Positions 35,190 through 44,329 of a stretch of DNA of 64,000 bases are shown piece by piece. The translations under genes were made by a program, and so were the position numbers. Source of the DNA: Prevotella koreensis. Lineage in GTDB: Bacteria > Bacteroidota > Bacteroidia > Bacteroidales > Bacteroidaceae. The stretch is taken from positions 127,175-191,174 of the forward strand of contig NZ_RYYU01000001.1 of the NCBI RefSeq assembly GCF_003977605.1. The letters run 5' to 3'. Position 1 is the first letter of the stretch; each line of letters begins with the position of its first letter. A model generated the notes under the pieces. That model was not told where the DNA came from. It was given only the letters and a program-made list of their open reading frames with translations, and made no database searches.

Positions 35190-37910
35190 TTATTCCTCTA
35201 TTGCTGCCTGTGCTGCTGCCAAACGTGCTATTGGAACTCGGAATGGAGAGCATGAAGCATAATCCATACCTATCTTTGCACAGAACTTAACTGAACTTGG
35301 CTCACCGCCGTGCTCGCCACAAATACCGCAACGGAGTCCCGGACGAGCATCACGTCCTTCCTTAACAGCATATTTTATCAGTCTGCCCACACCCTCTTGG
35401 TCGAGAACTTGGAACGGGTCAACCTTCAAAATTTTCTTGTCAAGATATACTGGCAAGAAAGAAGCAATGTCATCACGGCTGTAACCGAAGGTCATCTGAG
35501 TCAGGTCGTTTGTACCGAATGAGAAATACTGTGCCTCTTTTGCAATCAGGTCGGCTGTCAATGCTGCACGCGGTATCTCAATCATTGTACCAACCTCATA
35601 TTCAACCTCAATACCATATTCTGCGAACACTTGCTTAGCTGTTGCATATATAATATCTTTCTGTTGTTTCAACTCGTGATAAGTACCAATCAGGGGAACC
35701 ATTATTTCCGGCATAGGATTCTTGCCTTCCTTCTTCAACTCGCATGCAGCACCAAGGATTGCACGTGTCTGCATTGCTGTGATTTCAGGGAAAGTAATCC
35801 CCAAACGACATCCACGGTGACCGAGCATTGGGTTGTTCTCTGCCAAAGAGTCTACACGATGCTTGATAGTGGTAATGTCAACACCCATTTCTTTCGCCAT
35901 AATCTCCTGACCTGCATTATCATGCGGAACGAATTCATGGAGTGGTGGGTCAAGAAGACGTATATTAACAGGCAGACCGTCCATTGCCTCAAGAATGCCC
36001 TTGAAATCTGCCTTTTGATATGGCAATAACTTAGCCAAAGCCTTCTCGCGACCTTCCACGTTTTCAGAAAGAATCATCTCGCGCATTGCGATAATCTTCT
36101 TATCTTCAAAGAACATGTGCTCAGTACGTGTAAGACCGATACCCTGTGCGCCGAACTCACGTGCCACTCGTGCATCATGCGGAGTATCTGCATTTGTACG
36201 AACCAGCAACTTTGTATATTTGTTACAAAGATCCATCAGTTCTTTGAAGTCGCCTGAAAGTTCTGCAGCCTTTGTCGGAACCTCGCCTGCATAAACCTGA
36301 CCGGTAGAACCATTCAGCGAAATATATTCACCCTCTTTATAAACGACACCATCAATTTCAACAGTCTTTGACTTGTAGTCAACATTTATACCACCTGCAC
36401 CAGAAACGCAGCATTTACCCATACCACGTGCAACGACAGCAGCGTGTGATGTCATACCACCACGTGCAGTAAGGATACCTTCGGCAGCAGCCATACCGGC
36501 CAAATCCTCCGGAGATGTCTCTACACGTACCATCACAACTTTGCGACCATCCTCATGCCAAGCCTTTGCGTCGTCAGCATGGAAAACAATCTGTCCGCAA
36601 GCAGCACCAGGAGAAGCAGGAAGTCCCTGTGTGATCACCTTGGCATTCATAAGAGCCTTCTTATCAAATACCGGGTGGAGCAGTTCATCGAGTTTCTGTG
36701 GCTCACAACGCATAATGGCGGTCTTCTCATCAATCATACCTTCATGCAGAAGGTCGATAGCGATTTTCACCATTGCAGTACCTGTGCGCTTACCATTACG
36801 TGTCTGTAGGAACCAAAGTTTACCTTCTTGTACTGTAAACTCCATATCCTGCATATCATGATAGTGTTGTTCAAGTTTATTCTGCAACTCATCAAGTTCT
36901 TTGTATATCTCAGGCATTGTCTCCTCCATTGAAGGATAGTTAGCCACGCGTTCCTCTTCAGAAACACCGGCACGCTCTGCCCAACGTTGCGAACCAATCT
37001 TTGTAATCTGCTGCGGTGTGCGAATACCGGCAACAACGTCCTCACCCTGTGCATTAACAAGATACTCACCATTAAACAGATTCTCGCCATTTCCGGCATC
37101 ACGACTGAAGCAAACTCCTGTTGCTGAAGTTTCGCCCATGTTTCCGAATACCATTGCCATAACCGATACGGCTGTACCCCACTCGTCAGGAATACCCTCC
37201 ATCTTGCGGTAAAGAATAGCACGTTCGTTCATCCAACTGCGGAACACAGCACATACTGCTCCCCACAATTGCTCTATCGGGTCGTCTGGGAAATCCTTAC
37301 CTGTGCGCTCCTTAATAGCCTCCTTGAACAGTCTTACGAGGTCTTTCAGTTCCTCTACGCTCATATCCTTATCAAGTGTTATGCCACGGCGTTCTTTCAC
37401 CTTTTCTATAATTTCCTCAAACGGATCTCTGTCTTCTTTGTTTACCGGCTTCATCTCAAGCACCACATCACCGTACATCTGAACGAATCGGCGATATGAA
37501 TCATAAACGAAGTGCGGGTTGCCGGTTTTCTTTGTCATTCCCTCTGCTACCTCATCATTGAGACCAAGGTTAAGAATGGTGTCCATCATACCAGGCATTG
37601 AAGCACGTGCACCAGAACGAACACTGACAAGTAGCGGATTCTGTGCGTCTCCGAACTTAGAGTTCATCAGTGTCTCTATGTTCTTAACTGCAGCCATAAC
37701 CTCATCATTAAGCAGGCTTATAATTTTCTCCTGACCTACCTCATAATATTCGTTACAACAGTCTGTCGTGATTGTAAAACCTGGAGGAACCGGCACTCCA
37801 ATAAGATTCATTTCTGCAAGATTTGCTCCCTTGCCACCGAGTCTCTCTCTCATCGTTGCATTACCCTCGGCTTTACCATTGCCGAACAGGTAAACTCTTT
37901 TTTCACTCAT
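35190..37910 (-). CDS. ppdK: pyruvate, phosphate dikinase
   Basis: The enzyme converts pyruvate, ATP and phosphate to phosphoenolpyruvate, AMP and pyrophosphate, and in anaerobes it also runs in the glycolytic direction. The 906-residue length is normal. The N-terminal nucleotide-binding part has GGKGANLAEMNLIGVPVPPG and SVRSGARASMPGMMDTILNL; the swivelling domain has the phosphohistidine site GGMTSHAAVVARGMGKCCV; the C-terminal barrel has IGLTRTEHMFF, GHRGCRLGITFPEI, FSFGTNDLTQMTFGYSRDD and GLRCGICGEHGGEP. No defect is visible. A membrane pyrophosphatase about 6 kb away may use the pyrophosphate made. Confidence 0.95.
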   Translation of the reverse strand: MSEKRVYLFGNGKAEGNATMRERLGGKGANLAEMNLIGVPVPPGFTITTDCCNEYYEVGQEKIISLLNDEVMAAVKNIETLMNSKFGDAQNPLLVSVRSGARASMPGMMDTILNLGLNDEVAEGMTKKTGNPHFVYDSYRRFVQMYGDVVLEMKPVNKEDRDPFEEIIEKVKERRGITLDKDMSVEELKDLVRLFKEAIKERTGKDFPDDPIEQLWGAVCAVFRSWMNERAILYRKMEGIPDEWGTAVSVMAMVFGNMGETSATGVCFSRDAGNGENLFNGEYLVNAQGEDVVAGIRTPQQITKIGSQRWAERAGVSEEERVANYPSMEETMPEIYKELDELQNKLEQHYHDMQDMEFTVQEGKLWFLQTRNGKRTGTAMVKIAIDLLHEGMIDEKTAIMRCEPQKLDELLHPVFDKKALMNAKVITQGLPASPGAACGQIVFHADDAKAWHEDGRKVVMVRVETSPEDLAGMAAAEGILTARGGMTSHAAVVARGMGKCCVSGAGGINVDYKSKTVEIDGVVYKEGEYISLNGSTGQVYAGEVPTKAAELSGDFKELMDLCNKYTKLLVRTNADTPHDARVAREFGAQGIGLTRTEHMFFEDKKIIAMREMILSENVEGREKALAKLLPYQKADFKGILEAMDGLPVNIRLLDPPLHEFVPHDNAGQEIMAKEMGVDITTIKHRVDSLAENNPMLGHRGCRLGITFPEITAMQTRAILGAACELKKEGKNPMPEIMVPLIGTYHELKQQKDIIYATAKQVFAEYGIEVEYEVGTMIEIPRAALTADLIAKEAQYFSFGTNDLTQMTFGYSRDDIASFLPVYLDKKILKVDPFQVLDQEGVGRLIKYAVKEGRDARPGLRCGICGEHGGEPSSVKFCAKIGMDYASCSPFRVPIARLAAAQAAIEE

Positions 37911-37951
37911 AAATATTCTTTTGATTTTTCTTTGGTGTATTATTTCTTCTG

Positions 37952-37982
37952 CAAAAATAATAATTTAAAATAAATCACGCAA
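37952..37982 (-). promoter_or_regulatory. probable ppdK promoter
   Basis: On the minus strand TATTTTTG (37952-37959) fits the TAnnTTTG -7 box, with TTG about 20 bases upstream (37980-37982). It lies 42 bases before the ppdK start codon. The rest of the AT-rich gap up to 38225 holds no gene that I can support. Confidence 0.45.
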
Positions 37983-38225
37983 GAAAAACACAATAAAATC
38001 GCAAACCACACCTTATATTTCCTCTTTTTATAGATACTATAACGATTTTTTTAATAAATCATCCCAAATATATCTTCCAAAATAAGAAAGTATTTACGAA
38101 TGATTAACGGCAATTCTTGCTCAAAATATTTTACGAGAACGGATGTAAATTTGTACATAATAATTAGAATAAACAGTGGATATAAATAATTATGTTTCCC
38201 ATAATTGAATTTGTACGAGAAAATA

Positions 38226-38256
38226 TTTGTTATTACAAAAAACTTTTTTACCTTTG
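38226..38256 (+). promoter_or_regulatory. Bacteroidetes-type promoter for the DUF285 protein
   Basis: TTTG (38226-38229), a 19-base spacer and TACCTTTG (38249-38256) match the consensus exactly. This implies a leader of about 130 bases before the ATG at 38393; I see no clear riboswitch fold in it. Confidence 0.7.
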
Positions 38257-38392
38257 CCAATAATAATCAATAAAAGAAACGATATGGCCGACGAATGTCA
38301 TGGTATATAACAAGATATATTTTATGGCACAGTCTTCGTTTTAACGGAATATTACCTATTTATAACTTTTGTTCAACAGGATTTATTCGATT

Positions 38393-41300
38393 ATGAAGAA
38401 AACAAATATAACAACATTCCTTATTATCATCACAGCAATTATGTGTGGTGCACTGCATTCACAGGCACAAACCAAAGAAGCATATGCCGTAAAAAACGAT
38501 TCTACTTTAACTTTCTATTATGACACACATCGGACATCACGCAACGGAATCAAATATGACATGCCCGCTGCTTCTGATGACGCACCGGTTTGGACAGGCT
38601 CGGGTATGTGTTATAACACCGATATTAAAAGAGCAGTATTCGATGTATCGTTCAAAGAATTCCGTCTTACTAGTACATACGATTGGTTTGCATATTGCTC
38701 AACCTTGAAAGAAATTATAGGAATGGAATATCTAAATACGGAGGATGTAAGCGATATGAGTAAAATGTTCTCCGGCTGTTTTTCATTGACATCAATAGAC
38801 CTTTCCAATTTCAACACGAAGAAAGTTACAGATATGAGCGAGATGTTCTATTGTTGTGAAGCACTAACATCACTTGATGTATCTAGTTTCAATACGGAGA
38901 ACGTAACATCTATGTATGGAATGTTCAACAGTTGCAATGCTTTAAAAGCACTAAATCTTTCAAACTTCAATACAGGAAAAGTGACCAATATGAATGCTAT
39001 GTTCTACTGCTGCTATTCCTTAAAGGAACTAAACCTATCGAATTTCAACACAGAGAATGTAACATCAATGGATGGTATGTTTTATAGGTGCAATACTTTA
39101 ACGACATTAAATCTATCGAATTTCAATACAGAGAAAGTAACAAACACAAAATCCATGTTTTATGATTGCAAATCTCTGACCTCACTAAATCTATCGAATT
39201 TTAATATTAATAAAGCGAGGGAAATGGGATACATGTTTGATAGATGCAAAGAACTTACCACAATATTCTGTGATTATACTTGGATATGCGAAACCTCGGC
39301 AGAGATGTTCGGTAGTTGTACAAAACTTATTGGTACTGTACCGTTTGATGACAACTATACCGATGTATCAATGGCTAATCCAGACAAAGGATATTTCACG
39401 AAGGTCTATAAACAAGCATATGCTGTAGAAGAAGGGACAATACTAACATTCTACTACGACACAAAGCAGTCGTCTAGAACAGGTACGACATATAGTATAC
39501 CCACCTCTTCTGATGAGAAACCAGCTTGGGCAGGAACAACAAATAAAAAAAACACCGTGATTACCAAAGCCGTATTCGACGAATCTTTCAAGACTTTATG
39601 TCTTACGGGTACATACAGTTGGTTTGCATATTGCACAGCCTTAAAAGAAATTGTGGGGATGGAATATCTAAATACGGAGAATGTAAGCGACATGAGCGAG
39701 ATGTTCTCCGACTGTTCTTCATTGACATCAATAAACCTGTCGGAATTCAATACAGGGAAAACAACCAACATGAATTCTATGTTCAAAAATTGCAAGAATA
39801 TAAATACAATATATTGTAATGACACATGGATATGTAACAAATCTGAAATGATGTTCAGCGGTTGCACCAAACTTGTTGGTGCAGTACCATACAATGCAAG
39901 TAATATTGATGTTACAATGGCTAATCCGAATAACGGATATTTCACAAAAACAAGACAGGCCTATGCCGTGGAAGATGGTTCTACATTAACATTCTACTAC
40001 GACACCCGGCGGGCATCGCGAAGCGGAACAATATATGAAATGCCGGAAAAGCCGAATATAAAACCGGGTTGGACCGGAACAAGCGAGAATTGTAACTCCC
40101 GAATCAATAAAGCCGTATTCGATGAATCGTTTAAGGATTTTCGTCTATCAAGTACATTCTATTGGTTTGCATGGTGTTTAACCTTGACAGAGATCGTAGG
40201 GATGGAAAATCTAAATACCGAGGATGTTACAAACATGAGAAATATGTTCTCAAATTGCTCGAAACTTAATTCTCTCGACCTATCGAATTTCAACACTAAG
40301 AAAGTGACAGATATGAGCGAGATGTTCAACCATTGTTCAAGACTTAACTCGCTCGACCTATCAAATTTCAATACAGAAAATGTTACTGATATGAACAAGA
40401 TGTTTTTGTATTGCAGATCCCTTACTTCTATCAACTTATCAAGTTTCAATACTGCAAATGTGAGCGACATGAGTTATATGTTTTGCGGTTGTAGTGCCTT
40501 GAAATCACTTGATTTATCAACTTTCCGCACAGAGAAAGTGAACAATATATGTGGAATGTTCATAGATTGCCAATCTTTGACATCATTAGACCTTTCAAAA
40601 TTCAATACAGAGAAAGTAACCAATATGAGATATTTGTTCAACAATTGTAAATTCTTAACATCACTCGACATCTCGAATTTCAATACAGAAAAAGTCATAG
40701 ATATGAGTGCGATATTCTGCAATTGCATGTCACTTACCTCACTTAACATCTCGAATTTCAATACAGAAAATGTTATAGATATGAGTTCGATGTTCAGCAA
40801 TTGTCGGTCTCTAAAATCACTTGACATATCAAAATTAAATACGCATAAAGTGATTTATATGGATGCCATGTTCTCAGATTGTTCATCCCTTACATCACTT
40901 GACTTATCAAATTTCAAAACAGATAATGTAATCGACATGGGTGGGATGTTCTTAAACTGTAAATCCATTACATCTCTCGACCTATCAAAATTTAATACGC
41001 AAAAAGTTACAGAGATGAGAAATATGTTCAGCAAATGCCTTTCACTTATTTCGCTCAACCTATCAAACTTAAATACCGAAAAAGTGACCAATACTTTCGG
41101 CATGTTCTCAGAATGTAAATCTCTGACATCACTCGACCTATCGAGTTTCAATACTCATGAAGTAACTGATATGGAAGGAATGTTTTACGAATGCAATGCA
41201 TTAACTACAATATACTGCAACGATACATGGAAATGTGAACTTTCAAGTAATATGTTCAATGGTTGTACAAAACTTGTCGGTGCTATACCGTACGACGAAA

Positions 41301-41503
41301 ATAAGACAGATGCAACAATGGCTAATCCAGATACTGGATATTTCACAAGTAATGCCCCAAGTGGAGTAGAAACAGGCACAGAAGAAAATGTTACGATAAC
41401 AGAAATATATACAGCCCACGGACAACGGATACCTGAACCGCAACGAGGACTGAACATCCTGCGGATGAGCAACGGAATGATACGCAAAGTAATAAAAAAA
41501 TGA
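38393..41503 (+). CDS. secreted BspA-like protein with DUF285 repeats in three modules
   Basis: I take the start at the ATG at 38393 because it directly precedes a signal peptide (MKKTNITTFLIIITAIMCG, cleavage after SQAQ); the upstream in-frame start at 38369 would add eight residues that do not fit. The mature part of about 1010 residues contains many copies of the DUF285 unit of about 23 residues (SLTSLDLSNFNTEKVTDM with MF and C). Three modules each open with AYAV and TLTFYYDT (residues about 30, 340, 520) and close with YCNDTW, MF-GCTKL and MANP-GYFT. The short C-terminal tail (LNILRMSNGMIRKVIKK) resembles the endings of exported Prevotella proteins. A surface adhesion or binding role is typical of the family but not shown here. 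Confidence 0.8.
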   Translation: MKKTNITTFLIIITAIMCGALHSQAQTKEAYAVKNDSTLTFYYDTHRTSRNGIKYDMPAASDDAPVWTGSGMCYNTDIKRAVFDVSFKEFRLTSTYDWFAYCSTLKEIIGMEYLNTEDVSDMSKMFSGCFSLTSIDLSNFNTKKVTDMSEMFYCCEALTSLDVSSFNTENVTSMYGMFNSCNALKALNLSNFNTGKVTNMNAMFYCCYSLKELNLSNFNTENVTSMDGMFYRCNTLTTLNLSNFNTEKVTNTKSMFYDCKSLTSLNLSNFNINKAREMGYMFDRCKELTTIFCDYTWICETSAEMFGSCTKLIGTVPFDDNYTDVSMANPDKGYFTKVYKQAYAVEEGTILTFYYDTKQSSRTGTTYSIPTSSDEKPAWAGTTNKKNTVITKAVFDESFKTLCLTGTYSWFAYCTALKEIVGMEYLNTENVSDMSEMFSDCSSLTSINLSEFNTGKTTNMNSMFKNCKNINTIYCNDTWICNKSEMMFSGCTKLVGAVPYNASNIDVTMANPNNGYFTKTRQAYAVEDGSTLTFYYDTRRASRSGTIYEMPEKPNIKPGWTGTSENCNSRINKAVFDESFKDFRLSSTFYWFAWCLTLTEIVGMENLNTEDVTNMRNMFSNCSKLNSLDLSNFNTKKVTDMSEMFNHCSRLNSLDLSNFNTENVTDMNKMFLYCRSLTSINLSSFNTANVSDMSYMFCGCSALKSLDLSTFRTEKVNNICGMFIDCQSLTSLDLSKFNTEKVTNMRYLFNNCKFLTSLDISNFNTEKVIDMSAIFCNCMSLTSLNISNFNTENVIDMSSMFSNCRSLKSLDISKLNTHKVIYMDAMFSDCSSLTSLDLSNFKTDNVIDMGGMFLNCKSITSLDLSKFNTQKVTEMRNMFSKCLSLISLNLSNLNTEKVTNTFGMFSECKSLTSLDLSSFNTHEVTDMEGMFYECNALTTIYCNDTWKCELSSNMFNGCTKLVGAIPYDENKTDATMANPDTGYFTSNAPSGVETGTEENVTITEIYTAHGQRIPEPQRGLNILRMSNGMIRKVIKK

Positions 41504-41618
41504 TATAAACTAACGTGAATCTGTCTGATTTATACGCAAATGGTACGTAAATAATTGGGACAGGTATGCTTTACCATCGAATTAGAGCGATTTATAGTTA
41601 TAAAAATGGTGCGAAATG

Positions 41619-41649
41619 TTTGACAATTAAACATTTTTAATTATCTTTG
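41619..41649 (+). promoter_or_regulatory. Bacteroidetes-type promoter for the rRNA methyltransferase
   Basis: TTTG (41619-41622), 19 bases, then TATCTTTG (41642-41649), a full consensus match, 67 bases before the start codon at 41716. Confidence 0.7.
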
Positions 41650-41715
41650 CCAACAATTAGCGAGACAGGTTTATAAGCATAACAGAATAGACCGTAACAA
41701 CGCTTATGTAAAAGA

Positions 41716-43158
41716 ATGACAAGGAAAAAGAAACCATTACCATTACTTGAGAATATAACAATCACAGACTGTGCTGCCGAAGGGAAAGCACTTGCAAGGA
41801 TAGACGACTTGGTGGTATTCGTACCATTTTGCGTACCCGGTGACGTGGTTGACATACAATTGAGAAAGAAAAAGCATAGTTATGCCGAAGGAGAGGTCGT
41901 GAGATTCGTGAAGAAGAGCGATGTTCGACAAGAAGCGATGTGCCAACATTTCGGCATATGCGGTGGCTGCAAGTGGCAGACGCTACCCTACCACGAACAA
42001 ATCAAGATGAAGCAAAAGCAAGTGAGCGACCAACTGCGCCGCATAGGTAAAATAGAGATCCCGGAGATAACTCCGATATTAGGAAGTAAACATGCACGAG
42101 AATATCGCAACAAACTGGAGTTCGGATGCTCAAACAAGAGGTGGAGAACATGGGAGGAGATGAAAGAAACAGCCCTTGCAGAGCCGAACAAACCGGAGGG
42201 CGCAATAGGTTTCCATATCACAGGTGCTTTCGACAAGATTTTGCCAATAGAGAATTGTCATCTTATGCACCCTCTAAACAACGAGATACGTAACTCCATA
42301 CGCGATTTTGCATACGCTACGGGCATGACTTTCTATGACCTTAGACAACAGCACGGACTGTTGAGAGGTATCATGATAAGAAACTCAAACACAGGAGAAT
42401 GGATGGTAATGGTGCAGTTTCACTTTGAAGAACAAGACGACGAACAACGTGCAATGACTCTGATGCAACACATCGCCGAAACATTCCCTCAGGTGACATC
42501 ATTGCTATGGGTAGATAACCAGAAATGCAACGACACTTTCAACGACCTAAACCTCAATCTTTTCAAAGGCAATGACCACATATTTGAACTTATGGAAAAC
42601 CTAAAGTTTAAGGTTGGCGCAAAGAGTTTCTACCAGACAAATACCGAACAGGCATACGAACTATACAAAGTCGCAAGAAACTTTGCCTTTGCCGATACCG
42701 ACGATGGCAAGCCATTGGTCTATGACCTATACACCGGCACCGGCACGATAGCAAATTTCGTAGCGCACCATGCACGCAAGGTTATCGGTATAGAATATGT
42801 TCCGGAGGCTATAGAAGACGCAAAGGTGAATTCTGAAATAAACGGTATCAACAACACCTTGTTTTATGCCGGAGACATGAAAGATATCCTGAACGAAGAC
42901 TTCATAAACGAGCACGGCAAGCCCGACATTATCATTACCGACCCACCACGTGCAGGCATGCACCCCGATGTGGTGGAAACGATTATCAAGGCGCAGCCGA
43001 AAGTGATTGTATATGTAAGTTGCAACCCTGCGACACAGGCACGCGATCTGCAACTACTCGACAACGACTACTACGTGACCGATGTTCAGCCGGTGGACAT
43101 GTTCCCACATACACCACACGTGGAGAATGTCGTAAGACTGGTAAGGAGACATAGATAA
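41716..43158 (+). CDS. rlmD: 23S rRNA (uracil-C5)-methyltransferase, RlmD/RumA family
   Basis: This 480-residue protein adds a methyl group from S-adenosylmethionine to a uracil of 23S rRNA. It has an N-terminal TRAM domain (ENITITDCAAEGKALARIDD), the iron-sulfur cysteines CQHFGICGGCKW with a later cysteine in IENCHLMHP, the SAM site YDLYTGTGTIANFVA, the DPPRAGMHPDVVETI motif and the catalytic cysteine in YVSCNPATQARDL. The iron-sulfur cluster favours RlmD-type over TrmA. Bacteroidetes often carry such genes, and the exact uridine target is not determined by sequence alone. Confidence 0.85.
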   Translation: MTRKKKPLPLLENITITDCAAEGKALARIDDLVVFVPFCVPGDVVDIQLRKKKHSYAEGEVVRFVKKSDVRQEAMCQHFGICGGCKWQTLPYHEQIKMKQKQVSDQLRRIGKIEIPEITPILGSKHAREYRNKLEFGCSNKRWRTWEEMKETALAEPNKPEGAIGFHITGAFDKILPIENCHLMHPLNNEIRNSIRDFAYATGMTFYDLRQQHGLLRGIMIRNSNTGEWMVMVQFHFEEQDDEQRAMTLMQHIAETFPQVTSLLWVDNQKCNDTFNDLNLNLFKGNDHIFELMENLKFKVGAKSFYQTNTEQAYELYKVARNFAFADTDDGKPLVYDLYTGTGTIANFVAHHARKVIGIEYVPEAIEDAKVNSEINGINNTLFYAGDMKDILNEDFINEHGKPDIIITDPPRAGMHPDVVETIIKAQPKVIVYVSCNPATQARDLQLLDNDYYVTDVQPVDMFPHTPHVENVVRLVRRHR

Positions 43159-43197
43159 ATAAAACATATTTTTATTAACTATCAAAAAATCAAAACT

Positions 43198-44298
43198 ATG
43201 AGAAAGTTATTTTTAGCATTAGCATTGCTACTTATTTCGGTATCGACAGTAAGTGCACAAGAAAAACAACAACTTTTCAGCCCGATTAAGTTCAACGGAT
43301 ATTTCATAGGATATTACCGATACAATGGGCAGAAAGAGAACGTTAGCAACGGCTTTGATTTCCGCCTACTACGTGTAATAGCAAGTGGAAGAATTCTCGA
43401 AGATTTTGAATGGAGATTCCAAGCACAGGTTACGGGTAACACTGAGACACTGGGCAAGTCGCCACGAATGATTGACATGAGTCTGGAATGGCAACGCTTC
43501 CCCGAGTTCAGGGTAAAGTTGGGACAGTATAAGATACCTTTCACGTTTGAAAACCCAGAGCATCCGCTATATATCGGCTTCATGGATAACGCACAAGCCA
43601 TCTGTAAACTCTCACAATACACCGACCGAACGGGTATTCACAGCAGCAACGGTTGCGATGTAGGTTTACAGATTCAAGGTGACCTATTCCCCAATGCCGA
43701 TGGTCATCGCCTGCTACATTATCAAATAGGAGTATTCAACGGTCAGGGTATTAACACACCGGACGTTGGCAATCAGAAAGACATCATTGGCGGTGCATGG
43801 GTTTCACCGACACCGGGGCTGCGAATCGGAGCATTCGGATGGACCGGTTCTTATGCACGCAAGAGTGGTGCCCTATTTGCAAAAGTGGATCGCCGACGTT
43901 ATGCTTTATCAGCAGAATACGATCATGACGATTGGGTGTTCCGCTCAGAGTATATCCACTCCACCGGAGGCAAGTTCAATACCGTAGTCAACAAGGACGG
44001 CAGTGCCGGCGACCTTACCATCAACGAGGCCGCAGGTAACAAGGCAGATGGATTCTATGTTATGGCAAGTGCACCAATAGTCAAACAGAAAGCGAACATA
44101 AAAGCACGCTACGACGTTTACCGCGACCGCGCCGACATGGCATCATCAAGAACAATGTATGAGATAGAAGCAAACTACATGTTCACTAAAAACATAACAT
44201 TTTCTTTGGAATATGCTTTTGTAAACGACCGCAACATCCCAAATCCCGACAATCACAACTACAGCATTCTGGAGGCACGTATGGGAGTTTGTTTCTGA
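43198..44298 (+). CDS. outer-membrane porin of the OprO/OprP type
   Basis: The signal peptide (MRKLFLALALLLISVSTVSA, then QE) is followed by about 345 residues of alternating strand pattern ending with a C-terminal phenylalanine (ARMGVCF), as expected for a beta-barrel in the outer membrane. Segments such as FNGYFIGYYRYNG, FRVKLGQYKIPFTFENPEHP and LRIGAFGWTGSYA fit the phosphate-selective porin family. It lies 39 bases after rlmD and 31 bases before hppA, so it is likely cotranscribed with the pyrophosphatase. Specificity for phosphate or polyphosphate is a family-based guess. Confidence 0.75.
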   Translation: MRKLFLALALLLISVSTVSAQEKQQLFSPIKFNGYFIGYYRYNGQKENVSNGFDFRLLRVIASGRILEDFEWRFQAQVTGNTETLGKSPRMIDMSLEWQRFPEFRVKLGQYKIPFTFENPEHPLYIGFMDNAQAICKLSQYTDRTGIHSSNGCDVGLQIQGDLFPNADGHRLLHYQIGVFNGQGINTPDVGNQKDIIGGAWVSPTPGLRIGAFGWTGSYARKSGALFAKVDRRRYALSAEYDHDDWVFRSEYIHSTGGKFNTVVNKDGSAGDLTINEAAGNKADGFYVMASAPIVKQKANIKARYDVYRDRADMASSRTMYEIEANYMFTKNITFSLEYAFVNDRNIPNPDNHNYSILEARMGVCF

Positions 44299-44329
44299 GA
44301 ATACTAACGATTAATTAAAATTAAAGAGT

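Noticed and set aside
38051..38260. A 69-codon minus-strand frame in the gap before the DUF285 gene
   Set aside because: AT-rich, overlaps a full-consensus promoter on the plus strand, and has no recognisable similarity.
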